Assembly: GCA_040757575.1 (NCBI GenBank)
Contig: JBFLXA010000001.1
Location: 1 to 64,000 of the forward strand
DNA from: PFJX01 sp040757575
GTDB lineage: Bacteria > Pseudomonadota > Gammaproteobacteria > Burkholderiales > Thiobacillaceae
Reading direction: 5' to 3'
DNA: 64,000 bases
The notes under the pieces were generated by a model. The model was not told the DNA's origin and made no database searches. It saw only the letters and a list, made by a program, of their open reading frames with translations. Positions within the stretch are counted from its first letter, which is position 1. Every line of letters begins with the position of its first letter. Below, piece after piece: positions 24,952 through 33,245 of the stretch. The position numbers and the translations under genes are program-made.

Positions 24952-26340
24952 ATGGATGCTTCAGGCAAAAACCCCAGCGGCCCCAACGCCGCAGACAGCG
25001 CGAAAACCATGCGCGATCTGGCCCTGCCCCTGCGGGAATGCGGAGAGATCGCCACTCTGCGCCTATCCGCCGCCCTTTCCGATGCCCTGGAACTGGCCGT
25101 CGATCACTTGTTCGAGGAAGCTGCCCGGTCCCCCAGCCCCCAGGAACGGGAAAGCCTGATCGACGCGGCAGAACTTGCCCGGCAACGGCGTCACGCCTTG
25201 GTATGCGACTTCATGCGTCACTTCGAAAACCGCTTCACCCGGGCCTGCCTGCGTAGACATGACGTGCTGGCCGGGGACCAGATCGACTTTGATGCCGACC
25301 AGCTCCAAGTGGTTGAACACCATCTGCTGGACGATTCCCTGGACCCAGGAAAAATCGCCGAGGCCATCCAGAACACCAGCTGGCAAACCCTGCAACGACT
25401 GACCACACAGTTCCAGCTCATGCTTCGGTCCCAGTACCTCATGCCCATCGACCTGCCCGTGGGCCCCAAGGCCATCGAGGTGGCCGTCTCCGACGCCATC
25501 CAGGACCAGCTCTGGCGCCAGCGGGCAAAACCCAAGCTCGCCCGGGCCCTGCGCTGGCCCCTGGCGGCCCGGGTGGGGCTTTTCTACCGGGATCTTGGCG
25601 ACCACCTCAATGCCCGGGACCTACGTATGTATGCCGACCTGGGTCGCAGCCCCGTTGGGGTTACTGTTGCTTCACCTGCCGTTGCCCCGGCGTCCGTGGT
25701 CACGTCCCCGGAGGCCGCCCCGGTATCCAGCCCGGTGCCTCCCCCTGCTCCTGCCGAACCCCCGGCCAGAATGCTTCGGGCCACCCAGGTTGCCGCACCA
25801 CGGTTCCAGGAGAGTGCTGTTACCTTGGCAGGAACTGCCACAAACCCAGACCAGGCAAAGCCTGGTCCCCTCACCCAGCCCTCTCCCGGGGGGAGAGAAA
25901 AACAACGCGCCATCGAAGGGAGGACGGACGAAAGAGTGGGCCCTGGCATGGCATCCCACGAAGCGGCAGCGGAACTGGAGGCCCTGACCCGGGCCATGGA
26001 AGCTGCCTACCAGCATCAGGTAGCAGCGCCGGACACAGCGGAACCTGCCGCACCGCACAGCGCGCCCGAGGCCGCCTTCCAGGCCCCCCCCGTGGGCACC
26101 TGGCTGAGCTACAGGGACCGCAGCGGGGTGAGCATGGAATTGAAACTGGCCTGGATCAGCCCCCGGGGCAGCCTCATGCTGCTCACCAATCGGGCCGGCC
26201 AGCGAGCCCTGTCCCTGACGGCCGCAGAGTTCCGCCTTGCCAAGGAAGAAGGACGCCTTGATATCTTGTCCAAGCCAGGCCCCGACGAAGAGACAGGAGA
26301 AGTGACCCAGGCGCAAAAAATGCTGCGCCGTTCAGCCTGA
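24952..26340 (+). CDS. DUF1631 family protein, shortened, riboswitch-controlled
   Basis: A 462-aa cytoplasmic protein; full family members are much longer (about 700+ aa). The start is fixed by GGAGG 8 nt upstream. The N-terminal helical part (about residues 15-215) contains the family stretch RRHDVLAGDQIDFDADQLQ and FQLMLRSQYLMP. A Pro/Ala-rich linker follows, carrying a repeat-derived insertion (residues ~305-318). The C-terminal module GTWLSYRDRSGVSMELKLAW...LMLLTNRAGQRALSL resembles the PilZ-like end of DUF1631 proteins, consistent with c-di-GMP biology. It is controlled by the upstream riboswitch and converges on dgkA with a 14-bp gap. Confidence 0.8.
   Translation: MDASGKNPSGPNAADSAKTMRDLALPLRECGEIATLRLSAALSDALELAVDHLFEEAARSPSPQERESLIDAAELARQRRHALVCDFMRHFENRFTRACLRRHDVLAGDQIDFDADQLQVVEHHLLDDSLDPGKIAEAIQNTSWQTLQRLTTQFQLMLRSQYLMPIDLPVGPKAIEVAVSDAIQDQLWRQRAKPKLARALRWPLAARVGLFYRDLGDHLNARDLRMYADLGRSPVGVTVASPAVAPASVVTSPEAAPVSSPVPPPAPAEPPARMLRATQVAAPRFQESAVTLAGTATNPDQAKPGPLTQPSPGGREKQRAIEGRTDERVGPGMASHEAAAELEALTRAMEAAYQHQVAAPDTAEPAAPHSAPEAAFQAPPVGTWLSYRDRSGVSMELKLAWISPRGSLMLLTNRAGQRALSLTAAEFRLAKEEGRLDILSKPGPDEETGEVTQAQKMLRRSA
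25867..25900. repeat. Dispersed hairpin repeat embedded in the DUF1631 coding sequence
   Basis: CCCCTCACCCAGCCCTCTCCC plus GGGGGGAGAG matches a common proteobacterial intergenic repeat; the hairpin is CTCTCCC-GGG-GGGAGAG (25881-25897). It is translated in frame as PLTQPSPGGREK inside the variable linker. Confidence 0.65.
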
Positions 26341-26354
26341 TACGGGGGTGCCCG

Positions 26355-26735
26355 TCAGGGCCAGAGGGCCAAAGCCCAGATCAGCACCACGTTCAGCAGG
26401 CTGATGAACACTGCCGCGCTGCCGATATCCTTGGCCCGCTTGGCCAAGGCATGGTTTTCCAGGGAAATGCGGTCCACCGTGGCCTCAATGGCGGAATTGA
26501 CCAGTTCGACGATAAGCACCAGCAAGACACTGCCGATCATCAGGGCCCGGGCCAGGTTGCTGTCGGCGAGCAGGAAGGCCAGGGGTACCAGGAGCAGGGC
26601 CAGGATCGTTTCCTGACGGAAGGCATCTTCGTGCTGCCAGGCGGAGCGCAGGCCATCGAAGGAATAGAACATGGCATTCCAGACCCGCTTCAGGCCGGTC
26701 TTGCCTTTGTGGGGGCTTTCCTGGGGAGGGGTCAT
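26355..26735 (-). CDS. dgkA: Diacylglycerol kinase
   Basis: Phosphorylates diacylglycerol to phosphatidic acid, recycling lipid from membrane-derived oligosaccharide or LPS modification. It is a 126-aa inner-membrane protein. The start at 26735 (MTPPQESPHKGKTG) fits the family; an in-frame start at 26810 would add an unrelated N-terminus. Three helices carry the signature ELVNSAIEATVDRI (family E-x-N-[ST]-x-x-E-x3-D). It lies 79 bp after gcvPB on the same strand and may be read through from the glycine operon, though its function is unrelated. Confidence 0.9.
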   Translation of the reverse strand: MTPPQESPHKGKTGLKRVWNAMFYSFDGLRSAWQHEDAFRQETILALLLVPLAFLLADSNLARALMIGSVLLVLIVELVNSAIEATVDRISLENHALAKRAKDIGSAAVFISLLNVVLIWALALWP

Positions 26736-26814
26736 GGGGCGATCCCGTGTTGGAAACAGGGCATTGTCGCCAGACTCCATGACCGATTCGTTAATGCCGT
26801 CATCCCACACCGAT

Positions 26815-28260
26815 TCAGCCTTTCCAGACCAGGTCCAGTTCCCGGGCCGCTTTCACGTCATCCATGCGCCGGGCCGGCAGGGTATGGGGGGCTGCCTTCA
26901 CCAGGTCCGGCTGGCTTTCCGACTCCCGTTTCACCGCCACCATCGCCGCCACGAAGGCGTCCAGGGTTTCCTTGCTTTCGGTTTCCGTGGGCTCGATGAG
27001 CAGGCACTCGGGCACCAGCAAGGGGAAGTAGGTGGTGGGGGCATGAAAGCCGTAATCCAGCAAACGCTTGGCGAAGTCCATGGCCGATACGCCGGTTTCG
27101 TCCTTGAGCTTTTTCAGGGTGACGATGAATTCGTGGCTGGCCCGGCGCTCCGGGTAGGCCAGATCGAAACCGGCCTTTTTCAGTTCTGCCGCCAGGTAGT
27201 TGGCGTTCAGGGCAGCATATTCCGCCACCCGATGCATACCTTCTGCCCCCAGCATGCGGGCATAGACGTAAGCCCGCAGCAGTACACCCATGTTGCCGCC
27301 GAAGGCGCTCATGCGGCCGATGCTTTGCGGGCAGTCCCCCTCCTCGGCCCAGCGGTAGAAGTCCCGTTCGTTCAACACGTAGGGGATGGGCAGGTAGGGC
27401 TTCAGGCGCTCCGCCACCCCCACGGGGCCTGCGCCGGGACCACCGCCCCCGTGGGGGGTGGAGAAGGTCTTGTGGAGGTTCATGTGGATGACGTCGAAGC
27501 CCATGTCGCCGGGTCGCACCCGGCCCAGGATGGCGTTCAGGTTGGCGCCGTCGTAGTAGGTGAGACCGCCGGCTTCGTGGACGATCTTCTGGATGGCGAC
27601 GATGGTCTTCTCGAACACCCCCAAAGTGGAGGGGTTGGTGAGCATGAGACCGGCCGTCTGGGGACCCACGGCGGCCTTGAGGGCCTCCAGGTCCACGTTG
27701 CCCTGGCGGTCCGTGGGAATCTCCTTGACCGCATAGCCGCACATGGTAGCGGTGGCCGGATTGGTGCCGTGGGCGGCGTCAGGGACGATGATCTCGGTGC
27801 GGGCGGTGTCGCCCCGTGCCTCGTGGTAGGCCCGGATCATGGCCACGCCGGCAAACTCGCCGTGGGCACCGGCCATGGGGGCCATGCTCACCGCCGCCAT
27901 GCCGGTGACGTCCTTCAGCATTTCCTGGAGTTCATACATGCTGGCCAGGAAGCCCTGGCCCGTTTCCGCGTCCGCCAGGGGGTGGCGGCTGAGAAACTGG
28001 GGCAGCATGGCCAGGCTGTTGCAGGCCCGGGGGTTGTATTTCATGGTGCAGGACCCCAGGGGATAGAACTGGGTGTCGATGCTGAAATTCTTCTGGCTCA
28101 AACCGGTGTAGTGGCGCACCACATCCAGCTCGGAGCATTCCGGCAAACGGGGCTTGTCCGCGCGTAGCTGGTCGGCGGGCAGGTCGTCCGGCAGGGGCAG
28201 GGAGTCGGGCGCCTGGGCCTGGGCCCGGCGACCGGGATGGGCGTGTTCGAAGATGAGCAT
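26815..28260 (-). CDS. gcvPB: Glycine dehydrogenase (decarboxylating) subunit 2
   Basis: The PLP-binding half of the split P-protein, which decarboxylates glycine and passes aminomethyl to GcvH. It is 481 aa. The start at 28260 (MLIFEHAHPGRRAQ) is preferred because the longer frame from 28314 is translated repeat sequence. Key features are GSCTMKYNPR (~residues 70-79), the PLP lysine in NLHKTFSTPHGGGGPG and the aspartate region VPDAAHGTNPA. It is separated from gcvPA by tpx, so the two P-protein halves are not adjacent, which is unusual. Confidence 0.93.
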   Translation of the reverse strand: MLIFEHAHPGRRAQAQAPDSLPLPDDLPADQLRADKPRLPECSELDVVRHYTGLSQKNFSIDTQFYPLGSCTMKYNPRACNSLAMLPQFLSRHPLADAETGQGFLASMYELQEMLKDVTGMAAVSMAPMAGAHGEFAGVAMIRAYHEARGDTARTEIIVPDAAHGTNPATATMCGYAVKEIPTDRQGNVDLEALKAAVGPQTAGLMLTNPSTLGVFEKTIVAIQKIVHEAGGLTYYDGANLNAILGRVRPGDMGFDVIHMNLHKTFSTPHGGGGPGAGPVGVAERLKPYLPIPYVLNERDFYRWAEEGDCPQSIGRMSAFGGNMGVLLRAYVYARMLGAEGMHRVAEYAALNANYLAAELKKAGFDLAYPERRASHEFIVTLKKLKDETGVSAMDFAKRLLDYGFHAPTTYFPLLVPECLLIEPTETESKETLDAFVAAMVAVKRESESQPDLVKAAPHTLPARRMDDVKAARELDLVWKG

Positions 28261-28266
28261 TTTTCT

Positions 28267-28340
28267 GGGGATGGGGAATGGGGAATGGGGAATGGGGGAA
28301 ACGGTTTTACCCATTCCTCATCCCCCATCCCTCATCACCG
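28267..28340. repeat. 7-nt-period palindromic array (GGGGAAT unit), gcvPB/tpx gap
   Basis: Left arm of GGGGAAT/GGGGAT units (28267-28302), a TTTT-type loop, then a pyrimidine arm with CCCATTCCTCATCCCCCATC. It resembles the element at 30361-30440 in inverted orientation. Confidence 0.75.
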
Positions 28341-28342
28341 TT

Positions 28343-28855
28343 TTAAAGGGGTTCGCCCTTCGCGGCGGCCAGGGCGGCGTCGTAGTTGGGTTCCTGCTTG
28401 ATCTCGGGCACCAGCTGGGCGTAGACCACCTTGTCGTTCTCGTCCAGGACGATGACCGCCCGGGCGGTGAGGCCGGCCAGGGGCGGGTCCATGATCATGA
28501 CGCCGTAGTCCTTGTGGAAGTCCCGGCCCCGCAGGGTGGACAGGGTGATGACGTTGTTGAGCCCCTCCGCACCGCAGAACCGGGCCTGGGCGAAGGGCAG
28601 ATCGGCGGAGATGACCAGCACCACGGTGTTGGGCAGGCCCCCGGCGGCGGCGTTGAACTTGCGGGTGGATTCGGCGCACACCGGGGTGTCCAGACTGGGG
28701 ACGATGTTCAGCACCTTGCGCTTGCCCCAGAAGGAGGACAGGGACACGTCCTTCAGTTCCTTGTCCACCAGCATGAAGGAATGGGCGGTGTCGCCGGGCC
28801 GGGGGAAGTTGCCGCCTACGGAAATGGGCTCGCCGCCCAGGGTTACGGTTGCCAT
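28343..28855 (-). CDS. tpx: Thiol peroxidase (Tpx)
   Basis: Reduces lipid and alkyl hydroperoxides using thioredoxin; atypical 2-Cys peroxiredoxin. It is 170 aa. Peroxidatic Cys60 lies in PSLDTPVCAESTRKF and resolving Cys94 in ARFCGAEGLNN. The gene sits inside the glycine-cleavage operon between gcvPA and gcvPB, on the same strand. It is flanked by repeat elements (28267-28340 and 28878-28955), so a mobile origin or repeat-mediated insertion is possible. All key residues are intact. Confidence 0.92.
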   Translation of the reverse strand: MATVTLGGEPISVGGNFPRPGDTAHSFMLVDKELKDVSLSSFWGKRKVLNIVPSLDTPVCAESTRKFNAAAGGLPNTVVLVISADLPFAQARFCGAEGLNNVITLSTLRGRDFHKDYGVMIMDPPLAGLTARAVIVLDENDKVVYAQLVPEIKQEPNYDAALAAAKGEPL

Positions 28856-28877
28856 GTCGTCTTCTCCTTAAATTGAC

Positions 28878-28955
28878 GTCGTCCCCGCGCAGGCGGGGAC
28901 CCGGAAAGTGCCATCCATAGCGCCTGGATTCCCGCCTGGGCGGGAATGACAGACG
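28878..28955. repeat. REP-like double hairpin between gcvPA and tpx
   Basis: Two perfect hairpins: GTCCCCGC-GCAG-GCGGGGAC (28881-28900) and ATTCCCGCC-TG-GGCGGGAAT (28928-28947) in the context CTGGATTCCCGCC...GGGAATGACAG. This is a widespread proteobacterial repeat class, usually mobilised by REP-associated or unknown means. Confidence 0.75.
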
Positions 28956-28967
28956 CAACAGGATTGC

Positions 28968-30356
28968 TCACTTGTATGCACAGGGGGGCGCCTCACGGCG
29001 TCGGCTGAGGATGCGTTCCAATTGTTGCCCATAGGCAGCCAGGTCGTCATCCGTCTTGGTTTCTGTAGCGCAGACCAGAATGCAGTCCGCCAGTTCCGGA
29101 TAGTCGCCGCCCAGGCCATAGCCCCCCAGGATGCCCTGGGCCCGCAGGGCCCGCAGCACGTCCGGCACAGGGCTGTTCACCCGGATGACGGCTTCATGGA
29201 AGCAGGGGCTGGCAAACACCCGTTCCACGCCGGGCACGGCGGTGAGCACATCCAGCAGGGCCCGGGTGTTGGCATGGCTGCTCAAGGCCACGTTCTTCAG
29301 GCCTTCCGGCCCCAGCAGGGCCATGTGGATGGTGGCGGCGGTGACCAGCAGGCCCTGGTTGGAGCAGATGTTGGAGGTGGCCTTGGCCCGGCGGATATGC
29401 TGCTCCCGGGCTTGCAGGGTGAGGGCGAAACCGGGCTTGCCGTCAGCGTCCACGGTGCGGCCGACGATGCGGCCGGGCATCTGCCGCACCAGGGCCTGCT
29501 TGGCGGTGATGAAGCCGAAATAGGGACCGCCGGAGGACAGGGGCACCCCCAGGGGCTGGCCGTCGCCCACGCAGATGTCCGCGCCCTTGCTTCCCCATTG
29601 GCCCGGCGGTTTCAGCAGGGCCAGGGCCAGGGGGTTGACCACGGCGACGGCCAGCAGGTTGTGGGCATGGGCCCAGTCCGTGAGGGCATCCACCGGTTCC
29701 AGCACGCCAAAGAAGTTGGGCTGGGGGATGACCAGGGCGGCAGCGGGAGTGGCTGCCAGGGCCTCCAGGGCCGCCAGGTCGGTCTGGCCCGTGGCCGGGT
29801 CGTAACCCACGCCCACCAGTTCGATGCCCTGGTTCTTCACCGTGGCCTCGGCCACGGCCCGGTAGCGGGGATGCAGGCTGGCGGGCACCAGCACACGTTT
29901 CACACCGCCCTTGCTTGCCCGCACCGCCATGAGCACCGCCTCGGCCACGGCGGAGGCACCGTCGTAGAGGGAGGCGTTGGACACATCCAGGCCGGTGAGG
30001 CTGGCCATCATGGTCTGGTATTCGTACAGCAGTTGCAGGGTGCCCTGGCTGGCCTCTGCCTGGTAGGGGGTATAGGCGGAGTAGTACTCGCCCCGGGTGA
30101 CGATCTGCCAGACGGCGGCGGGGATGTGGTGCTCGTAAGCCCCGGCGCCGATGAAGTTGCTGTAGAAGCCGTCCTGGGCGGCCCGCTGGTGCATGAGACG
30201 GGTGACCGCCATCTCGGACAGGCCCGCCGGCACCGCCTTCAGGCCACCGCAATTCAAGTCGGCAGGAATCTCGTCAAACAGGGCATCGATGGACGGCGCA
30301 CCGATGCTTTCCAGCATCTGGGCGACATCGGATTCGGTATGGGGGATGAAAGGCAT
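28968..30356 (-). CDS. gcvPA: Glycine dehydrogenase (decarboxylating) subunit 1
   Basis: The other half of the split P-protein. It is 462 aa with the family N-terminus MPFIPHTESDVAQMLESIGA. Conserved segments are GAGAYEHHIPAAVWQI, YTPYQAEASQGTLQLLYEYQ, SNASLYDGASAVAEA and SSGGPYFGF. It needs GcvPB for activity. Its start lies 84 bp after gcvH, with a 7-nt-period element in the gap. Confidence 0.93.
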   Translation of the reverse strand: MPFIPHTESDVAQMLESIGAPSIDALFDEIPADLNCGGLKAVPAGLSEMAVTRLMHQRAAQDGFYSNFIGAGAYEHHIPAAVWQIVTRGEYYSAYTPYQAEASQGTLQLLYEYQTMMASLTGLDVSNASLYDGASAVAEAVLMAVRASKGGVKRVLVPASLHPRYRAVAEATVKNQGIELVGVGYDPATGQTDLAALEALAATPAAALVIPQPNFFGVLEPVDALTDWAHAHNLLAVAVVNPLALALLKPPGQWGSKGADICVGDGQPLGVPLSSGGPYFGFITAKQALVRQMPGRIVGRTVDADGKPGFALTLQAREQHIRRAKATSNICSNQGLLVTAATIHMALLGPEGLKNVALSSHANTRALLDVLTAVPGVERVFASPCFHEAVIRVNSPVPDVLRALRAQGILGGYGLGGDYPELADCILVCATETKTDDDLAAYGQQLERILSRRREAPPCAYK

Positions 30357-30360
30357 GATC

Positions 30361-30440
30361 GGGGGATGAGAAATGGGGAATGAGGGATGGGAAAGCGCGA
30401 GGGGTTTCCCCCATCACCCATTCCCCATACCCCTTTCCCG
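30361..30440. repeat. 7-nt-period palindromic array, gcvPA/gcvH gap
   Basis: The purine arm (GGGGGATGAGAAATGGGGAA...) and pyrimidine arm (TTTCCCCCATCACCCATTCC...) are imperfectly complementary around a GCGCGAGGGG centre. It fills the intergenic gap between the gcvPA start and gcvH stop. Confidence 0.75.
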
Positions 30441-30824
30441 TTAATGGGCTTCCGATTCCACATGGGCGGCATAGGCGGCCGCGTCCATCAGGCCGGCCAG
30501 GTCGCCGCTGGGTTTCAGCTTGAACATCCAGGCGCCGTAGGGGTCCTGGTTGAGGGTCTCGGGGCTGGCTTCCACGGCTTCGTTCACCGCCACCACTTCG
30601 CCCGCCACGGGGGCGTAGACGTCTGAAGCGGCCTTGACGGATTCCACCACGGCGCATTCTTCGCCGGCAGCCAGGGTGCGGCCCAGGGTGGGGTTTTCCA
30701 CGAACACCATGTCCCCCAGCAGGTCCTGGGCATGATGGGTGATGCCCACGCTGACGGTGCCATCAGCTTCCTGACGGACCCATTCGTGGGACTTGGTGTA
30801 CTTCAGATCGGCGGGAATGCTCAC
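30441..30824 (-). CDS. gcvH: Glycine cleavage H protein
   Basis: The lipoyl carrier that shuttles aminomethyl between P and T proteins and electrons to the L protein. It is 127 aa. Lipoylated Lys64 lies in VVESVKAASDV; the family start is SIPADLKYTKSHEW. It follows gcvT by a repeat-filled gap. It is presumably lipoylated with the help of lipA upstream in the same operon. No L-protein gene (lpdA) is in the window. Confidence 0.95.
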   Translation of the reverse strand: MSIPADLKYTKSHEWVRQEADGTVSVGITHHAQDLLGDMVFVENPTLGRTLAAGEECAVVESVKAASDVYAPVAGEVVAVNEAVEASPETLNQDPYGAWMFKLKPSGDLAGLMDAAAYAAHVESEAH

Positions 30825-30835
30825 TTAACTCTCCA

Positions 30836-30920
30836 GGGAAACGGGAAACGGGAAACGGGAAACGCGGGAAACATATGGGGTTGAATCTACCTTTCCCATT
30901 TCTCGTTTCCCTTTTCCCGC
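30836..30920. repeat. 7-nt-period palindromic array (GGGAAAC unit), gcvH/gcvT gap
   Basis: Four GGGAAAC units in tandem (from 30836), a spacer, and a pyrimidine arm (CTTTCCCATTTCTCGTTTCC...) facing it. It fills most of the gap between gcvT and gcvH. Confidence 0.8.
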
Positions 30921-30922
30921 CT

Positions 30923-32002
30923 TCAAACCAAAGCCTTGCCGTTGCGCGCGAAGGGGTATTTCACCACAGCCGCCCGCAGTTTCTTGTCGCGAATTTCCAC
31001 TTCCACCGTGTCACCCACGTTCACCCCGGCCGGTACCCGGGCCAGGGCGATGGAGGCGTTGAGGGTGGGGCTGAAACTGCCGCTGGTGATCTCACCTTCC
31101 CCCTGGGGGGTATGAACCTTCTGATGGCCCCGCAACACGCCCTTGTCCAGGAGCTTCAGGCCTACAAGCTGCCTGGTGCGAGGCAGGCGCAGCAAGGCGT
31201 CCTTGCCGATGAAGTCCCGCTCGGACTTCAGGTCCACGGTCCAGGCCAGGCCCGATTCCAGGGGCGTGGTGGTCATGTCCATGTCCTGGCCATAGAGGTT
31301 CATGCCCGCTTCCAGGCGCAGGGTGTCCCGGGCCCCCAGGCCGATGGGCTTCACGCCCACGTCCAGCAGGGCCTGCCAGAAATAGGGAGCGGCCTTGGCG
31401 GGCAGCATGATCTCGAAGCCGTCTTCGCCGGTGTAGCCGGTGCGGGCCACGAACATCTCCCCCACCACGACCGCGTTGAAAGGTTTGAGGGGCGCGGCCA
31501 CCTCGTCCAGGCCGGGCATGGCTTCCCAAAGCCTGGTAGGGGCATTGGGGCCCTGGACGGCGATCATGGCCAGGTCCCGGCGGGGGGTGATCTGCACCCC
31601 GGGGGCCAGTCTGGCCCGCTGTTCTTCCATCCAGGCCAGGTCCTTGTCAGCACAGCCGGCGTTCACCACCAGGCGGAACCAGTCTTCCCGCATGAAGTAG
31701 ATGATGAGGTCGTCCACCACGCCGCCGCCTTCGTGGAGCATGCAGGTGTAGAGGGCCTTGCCCGTGGATTGGAGCTTGTCCACATTGTTGGCCACCAGTT
31801 GCTTGAGGAAGGCGCGCACCCCTTCGCCCTTGAAGTCCACCGGCAGCATGTGGGAGACATCGAACATGCCGGCATCGTTGCGTACCTGGTGGTGTTCCTC
31901 GATCTGGGAGCCGTAATGGATGGGCATTTCCCAGCCGGAGAAGTCCACCAGCTTGGCCTTGGCTTCCCGGTGCTTGGTGTTGAGGGGGGTTTGCTTGAGC
32001 AT
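30923..32002 (-). CDS. gcvT: Glycine cleavage T protein (aminomethyltransferase)
   Basis: Transfers the methylene group from H-protein-bound aminomethyl to tetrahydrofolate, releasing ammonia. It is 359 aa with family N-terminus LKQTPLNTKHREAKAKLVDF, substrate aspartate region GMFDVSHM, folate-site stretch RTGYTGEDGFEI and GLGARDTLRLEAGMNLYGQD. The start is 3 bp from the lipA stop. The C-terminus KYPFARNGKALV is normal. Confidence 0.95.
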   Translation of the reverse strand: MLKQTPLNTKHREAKAKLVDFSGWEMPIHYGSQIEEHHQVRNDAGMFDVSHMLPVDFKGEGVRAFLKQLVANNVDKLQSTGKALYTCMLHEGGGVVDDLIIYFMREDWFRLVVNAGCADKDLAWMEEQRARLAPGVQITPRRDLAMIAVQGPNAPTRLWEAMPGLDEVAAPLKPFNAVVVGEMFVARTGYTGEDGFEIMLPAKAAPYFWQALLDVGVKPIGLGARDTLRLEAGMNLYGQDMDMTTTPLESGLAWTVDLKSERDFIGKDALLRLPRTRQLVGLKLLDKGVLRGHQKVHTPQGEGEITSGSFSPTLNASIALARVPAGVNVGDTVEVEIRDKKLRAAVVKYPFARNGKALV

Positions 32003-32005
32003 GGG

Positions 32006-33049
32006 TTAATCCTTGGGGGAAGCGGGAAACGGGAAACGGGAAACGCCAGAAGCAGGGTGCGAGGGCAAGCGGGATTCCGTTTCCCTTTTCCCGTTTCCCG
32101 TTTCCCGCACTTGTTCTTCTTCCGCGTAATACGAACTGCGCACCAGGGGCCCGGCCTTCACCCAGGTGAAACCCATCTCCCGGGCGGTGGTTTCGTATTC
32201 GGCAAACTCTTCCGGCGGCACGTAACGGGCCACGGGCAGGTTATCCAAAGTGGGGCGCAGGTACTGGCCCAGGGACAGGCGCTGCACCCCTGCATCCCGC
32301 AGATCCGCCAGCACGCTCATCACCTCCTCCCGGGTTTCCCCCAGGCCCAGCATGAGGGCGGACTTGGCTTCCATGCCGGGTTGCCGGGCGGCCAGGGCCA
32401 GCAGTTCCAGGGAACGTTCGTACCTGGCGCCCTTGCGGGCTTCCTTGTACAGCCGGGGCACGGTTTCCATGTTGTGGCCCCAGATGAGGTGGGGCGTGTC
32501 GTGAAGCGGGAGGGGGTGGGCCTGGATGGCAGCCTGGAAGCTTGCGGCTGCCTCGGCCTGGACGTTGCGGAAATCCGGGGTAAGGAATTCCACCCCCATG
32601 TCCGGTTTCCGAAGGCGCAGTTCCCGCAGGGTGTCGGCGAAGCAGCCGGCGCCGCCGTCCGGCAGGTCGTCCCGGTTGACGGAGGTGAGCACCACGAAAT
32701 TCAGGCCGAGATCGATGCAGGCCTGGGCCACCCGACGGGGTTCGTCCCCATCGGCCCAGGTAGGCCGGCCGGTTTTCACGGAGCAGAAGGCGCAGGCCCG
32801 GGTGCAGGTGTCCCCCAGCAGCATGAAGGTGGCCGTGCCCCGGCTCCAGCATTCTCCCCGGTTGGGACAGCGGGCTTCCTCGCAGACCGTATTCAGCCCC
32901 CGGCCGTGGACCGCCAGGGCAGTACCGCCGTAATGGCCTTCCCGGCCCAGGTTCTGGCGGATCCAGACGGGCATGCGGGCGGCGTTGCGGCTTGCCGGCG
33001 GGGAATCTGGGGAAAAAGGCTGCAATCGGGGCTCCAAAATGGGGAACAT
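32006..33049 (-). CDS. lipA: Lipoyl synthase with repeat-derived C-terminal extension
   Basis: A radical-SAM enzyme inserting two sulphurs into octanoyl groups on lipoyl domains such as GcvH. It is 347 aa. The auxiliary cluster is C56-x4-C61-x5-C67 and the radical-SAM cluster C82-x3-C86-x2-C89 (TCTRACAFC). It is the first gene after the glycine riboswitch, so this copy is tied to glycine cleavage. The last ~33 residues (starting RETGNGKRE) are translated 7-nt-period repeat and are unlike the family end (…VRSSYYAEE). No clear RBS precedes the ATG at 33049. A second lipA elsewhere is possible. Confidence 0.92.
   Translation of the reverse strand: MFPILEPRLQPFSPDSPPASRNAARMPVWIRQNLGREGHYGGTALAVHGRGLNTVCEEARCPNRGECWSRGTATFMLLGDTCTRACAFCSVKTGRPTWADGDEPRRVAQACIDLGLNFVVLTSVNRDDLPDGGAGCFADTLRELRLRKPDMGVEFLTPDFRNVQAEAAASFQAAIQAHPLPLHDTPHLIWGHNMETVPRLYKEARKGARYERSLELLALAARQPGMEAKSALMLGLGETREEVMSVLADLRDAGVQRLSLGQYLRPTLDNLPVARYVPPEEFAEYETTAREMGFTWVKAGPLVRSSYYAEEEQVRETGNGKRETESRLPSHPASGVSRFPFPASPKD
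32021..32107. repeat. 7-nt-period palindromic array (GGGAAAC unit) inside lipA
   Basis: The purine arm (GGGAAAC units near 32023-32045) faces the pyrimidine arm at 32071-32107 (CCGTTTCCCTTTTCCCGTTT...). Unlike its siblings this element lies within an open frame, forming the C-terminus of lipA. Confidence 0.85.
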
Positions 33050-33065
33050 GCCAAAACACGTCCAC

Positions 33066-33232
33066 CCCGCTGTCCGGTTACCTGAGAGATTTGCCCCATC
33101 GGTGGCGATGCGTGCTTAGAACCCACACCTCGCGCTCTCCAGCGTTGCCCATTTCTCGCGGTCCATTTGCCTGAGCGGTTGCGGGTGGCGTTGCGCCTTC
33201 GGCGGCTCCTGAGAGCGCTCTCCCGCGAGAAC
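33066..33232 (-). ncRNA. Tandem glycine riboswitch
   Basis: Two adjacent glycine aptamers on the minus strand. Aptamer I runs from GGGAGAGC to GCTCAGGCAAATGGACCGCG. Aptamer II carries CTGGAGAGCGC and ends GGGGCAAATCTCTCAGGTAA then CCGGACAG. Both keep the family CTCAGGnnAA and GGAGAG elements. The 3' end is ~17 bp before the lipA start. Tandem glycine riboswitches classically activate gcv operons on glycine binding. Confidence 0.93.
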
Positions 33233-33245
33233 GATAGCGGGGCAG

